Shown here piece by piece: positions 63,973 to 64,000 of a stretch of DNA of 64,000 bases. Positions within the stretch are counted from its first letter, which is position 1; each line of letters begins with the position of its first letter. The position numbers and the translations under genes were made by a program. The notes below the pieces were generated by a model. That model was given only the letters and a program-made list of their open reading frames with translations. It made no database searches and was not told the origin of the DNA. The stretch is from Erwinia aphidicola (GTDB lineage Bacteria > Pseudomonadota > Gammaproteobacteria > Enterobacterales > Enterobacteriaceae). Where the stretch lies: contig NZ_JAMKCQ010000001.1 of the NCBI RefSeq assembly GCF_024169515.1, positions 3,224,001 to 3,288,000 on the forward strand. Reading direction: 5' to 3'.

Positions 63973-64000
63973 AAGCTAATCAATCCTTTCGCTTCCCAGC

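Noticed and set aside
1..64000. tRNA, rRNA, CRISPR array, prophage or complete insertion sequence
   Set aside because: I found no clover-leaf-like segment, spaced direct-repeat array, integrase or transposase frame in the window.

Overview
The window looks like a chromosomal segment of a plant- or environment-associated member of the Enterobacterales, most probably Erwiniaceae (Erwinia/Pantoea type). GC content is high, E. coli orthologues are frequent and largely collinear, and accessory genes are typical of that family. I see no tRNA, rRNA, CRISPR array, prophage or intact insertion sequence. The genus is an inference from gene content, not from a search.

Layout. (1) 1-8 kb: yohD (cut by the window edge), yohC, pbpG, an acetyltransferase, a large MscS-type channel and dld. 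A ~376-bp non-coding element with terminal inverted repeats sits after pbpG. (2) 8-17 kb: bglX, then accessory genes (MpaB/DUF2236 protein, LprI-like protein, SUFU-domain protein, chemotaxis receptor with a flagellar-type promoter, idi, and a RES-Xre toxin-antitoxin pair). (3) 17.5-24.4 kb: the small membrane protein gene yohO and an operon on the minus strand that begins with the curli regulator gene mlrA. It continues through NTF2-like, SDR, FAD-oxidoreductase, DUF1365, Cfa-like methyltransferase, DUF2878, chalcone-isomerase-like and DUF3833 genes. This looks like a membrane fatty-acid modification system under MlrA. (4) 24.5-29 kb: an HTH-cupin/GNAT pair, SOS-controlled dinG, and ybiB. (5) 29-38.7 kb: an M20 hydrolase and a complete five-step histidine-utilisation cluster (hutUH, hutC, hutDF, hutIG) with HutC-type operators in its promoter regions. 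(6) 38.7-52.5 kb: the E. coli ybi block (rlmF, ybiO, glnHPQ, dps, rhtA, ompX, opgE, mntS, mntR, ybiR), with nitrogen and manganese regulatory sites visible. (7) 52.7-64 kb: a tripartite drug exporter, two tandem paralogous sugar transporters, ybiT and a diguanylate cyclase.

In E. coli the yohD-mlrA block (about 48 min) and the dinG-ybiT block (about 18 min) are far apart. Here they are joined near 24.5-25.7 kb, which marks a rearrangement relative to E. coli.

Three things stand out. First, mlrA heads a lipid-modification operon, and paired TTGTACAA motifs like the known MlrA site lie upstream. Second, intergenic palindromes are scattered through the window whose arms vary in sequence but keep pairing (ACGACC/GGTCGT, CTGACC/GGTCAG, CCGACC/GGTCGG, CGGACC/GGTCCG). 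Third, there is a MITE-like element at 2.5-2.9 kb. Many small regulatory features could be placed by reading: LexA, NtrC/sigma-54, MntR, HutC and sigma-28 sites and several terminators. All functional statements rest on reading the sequence and remembered family knowledge; no search was run.
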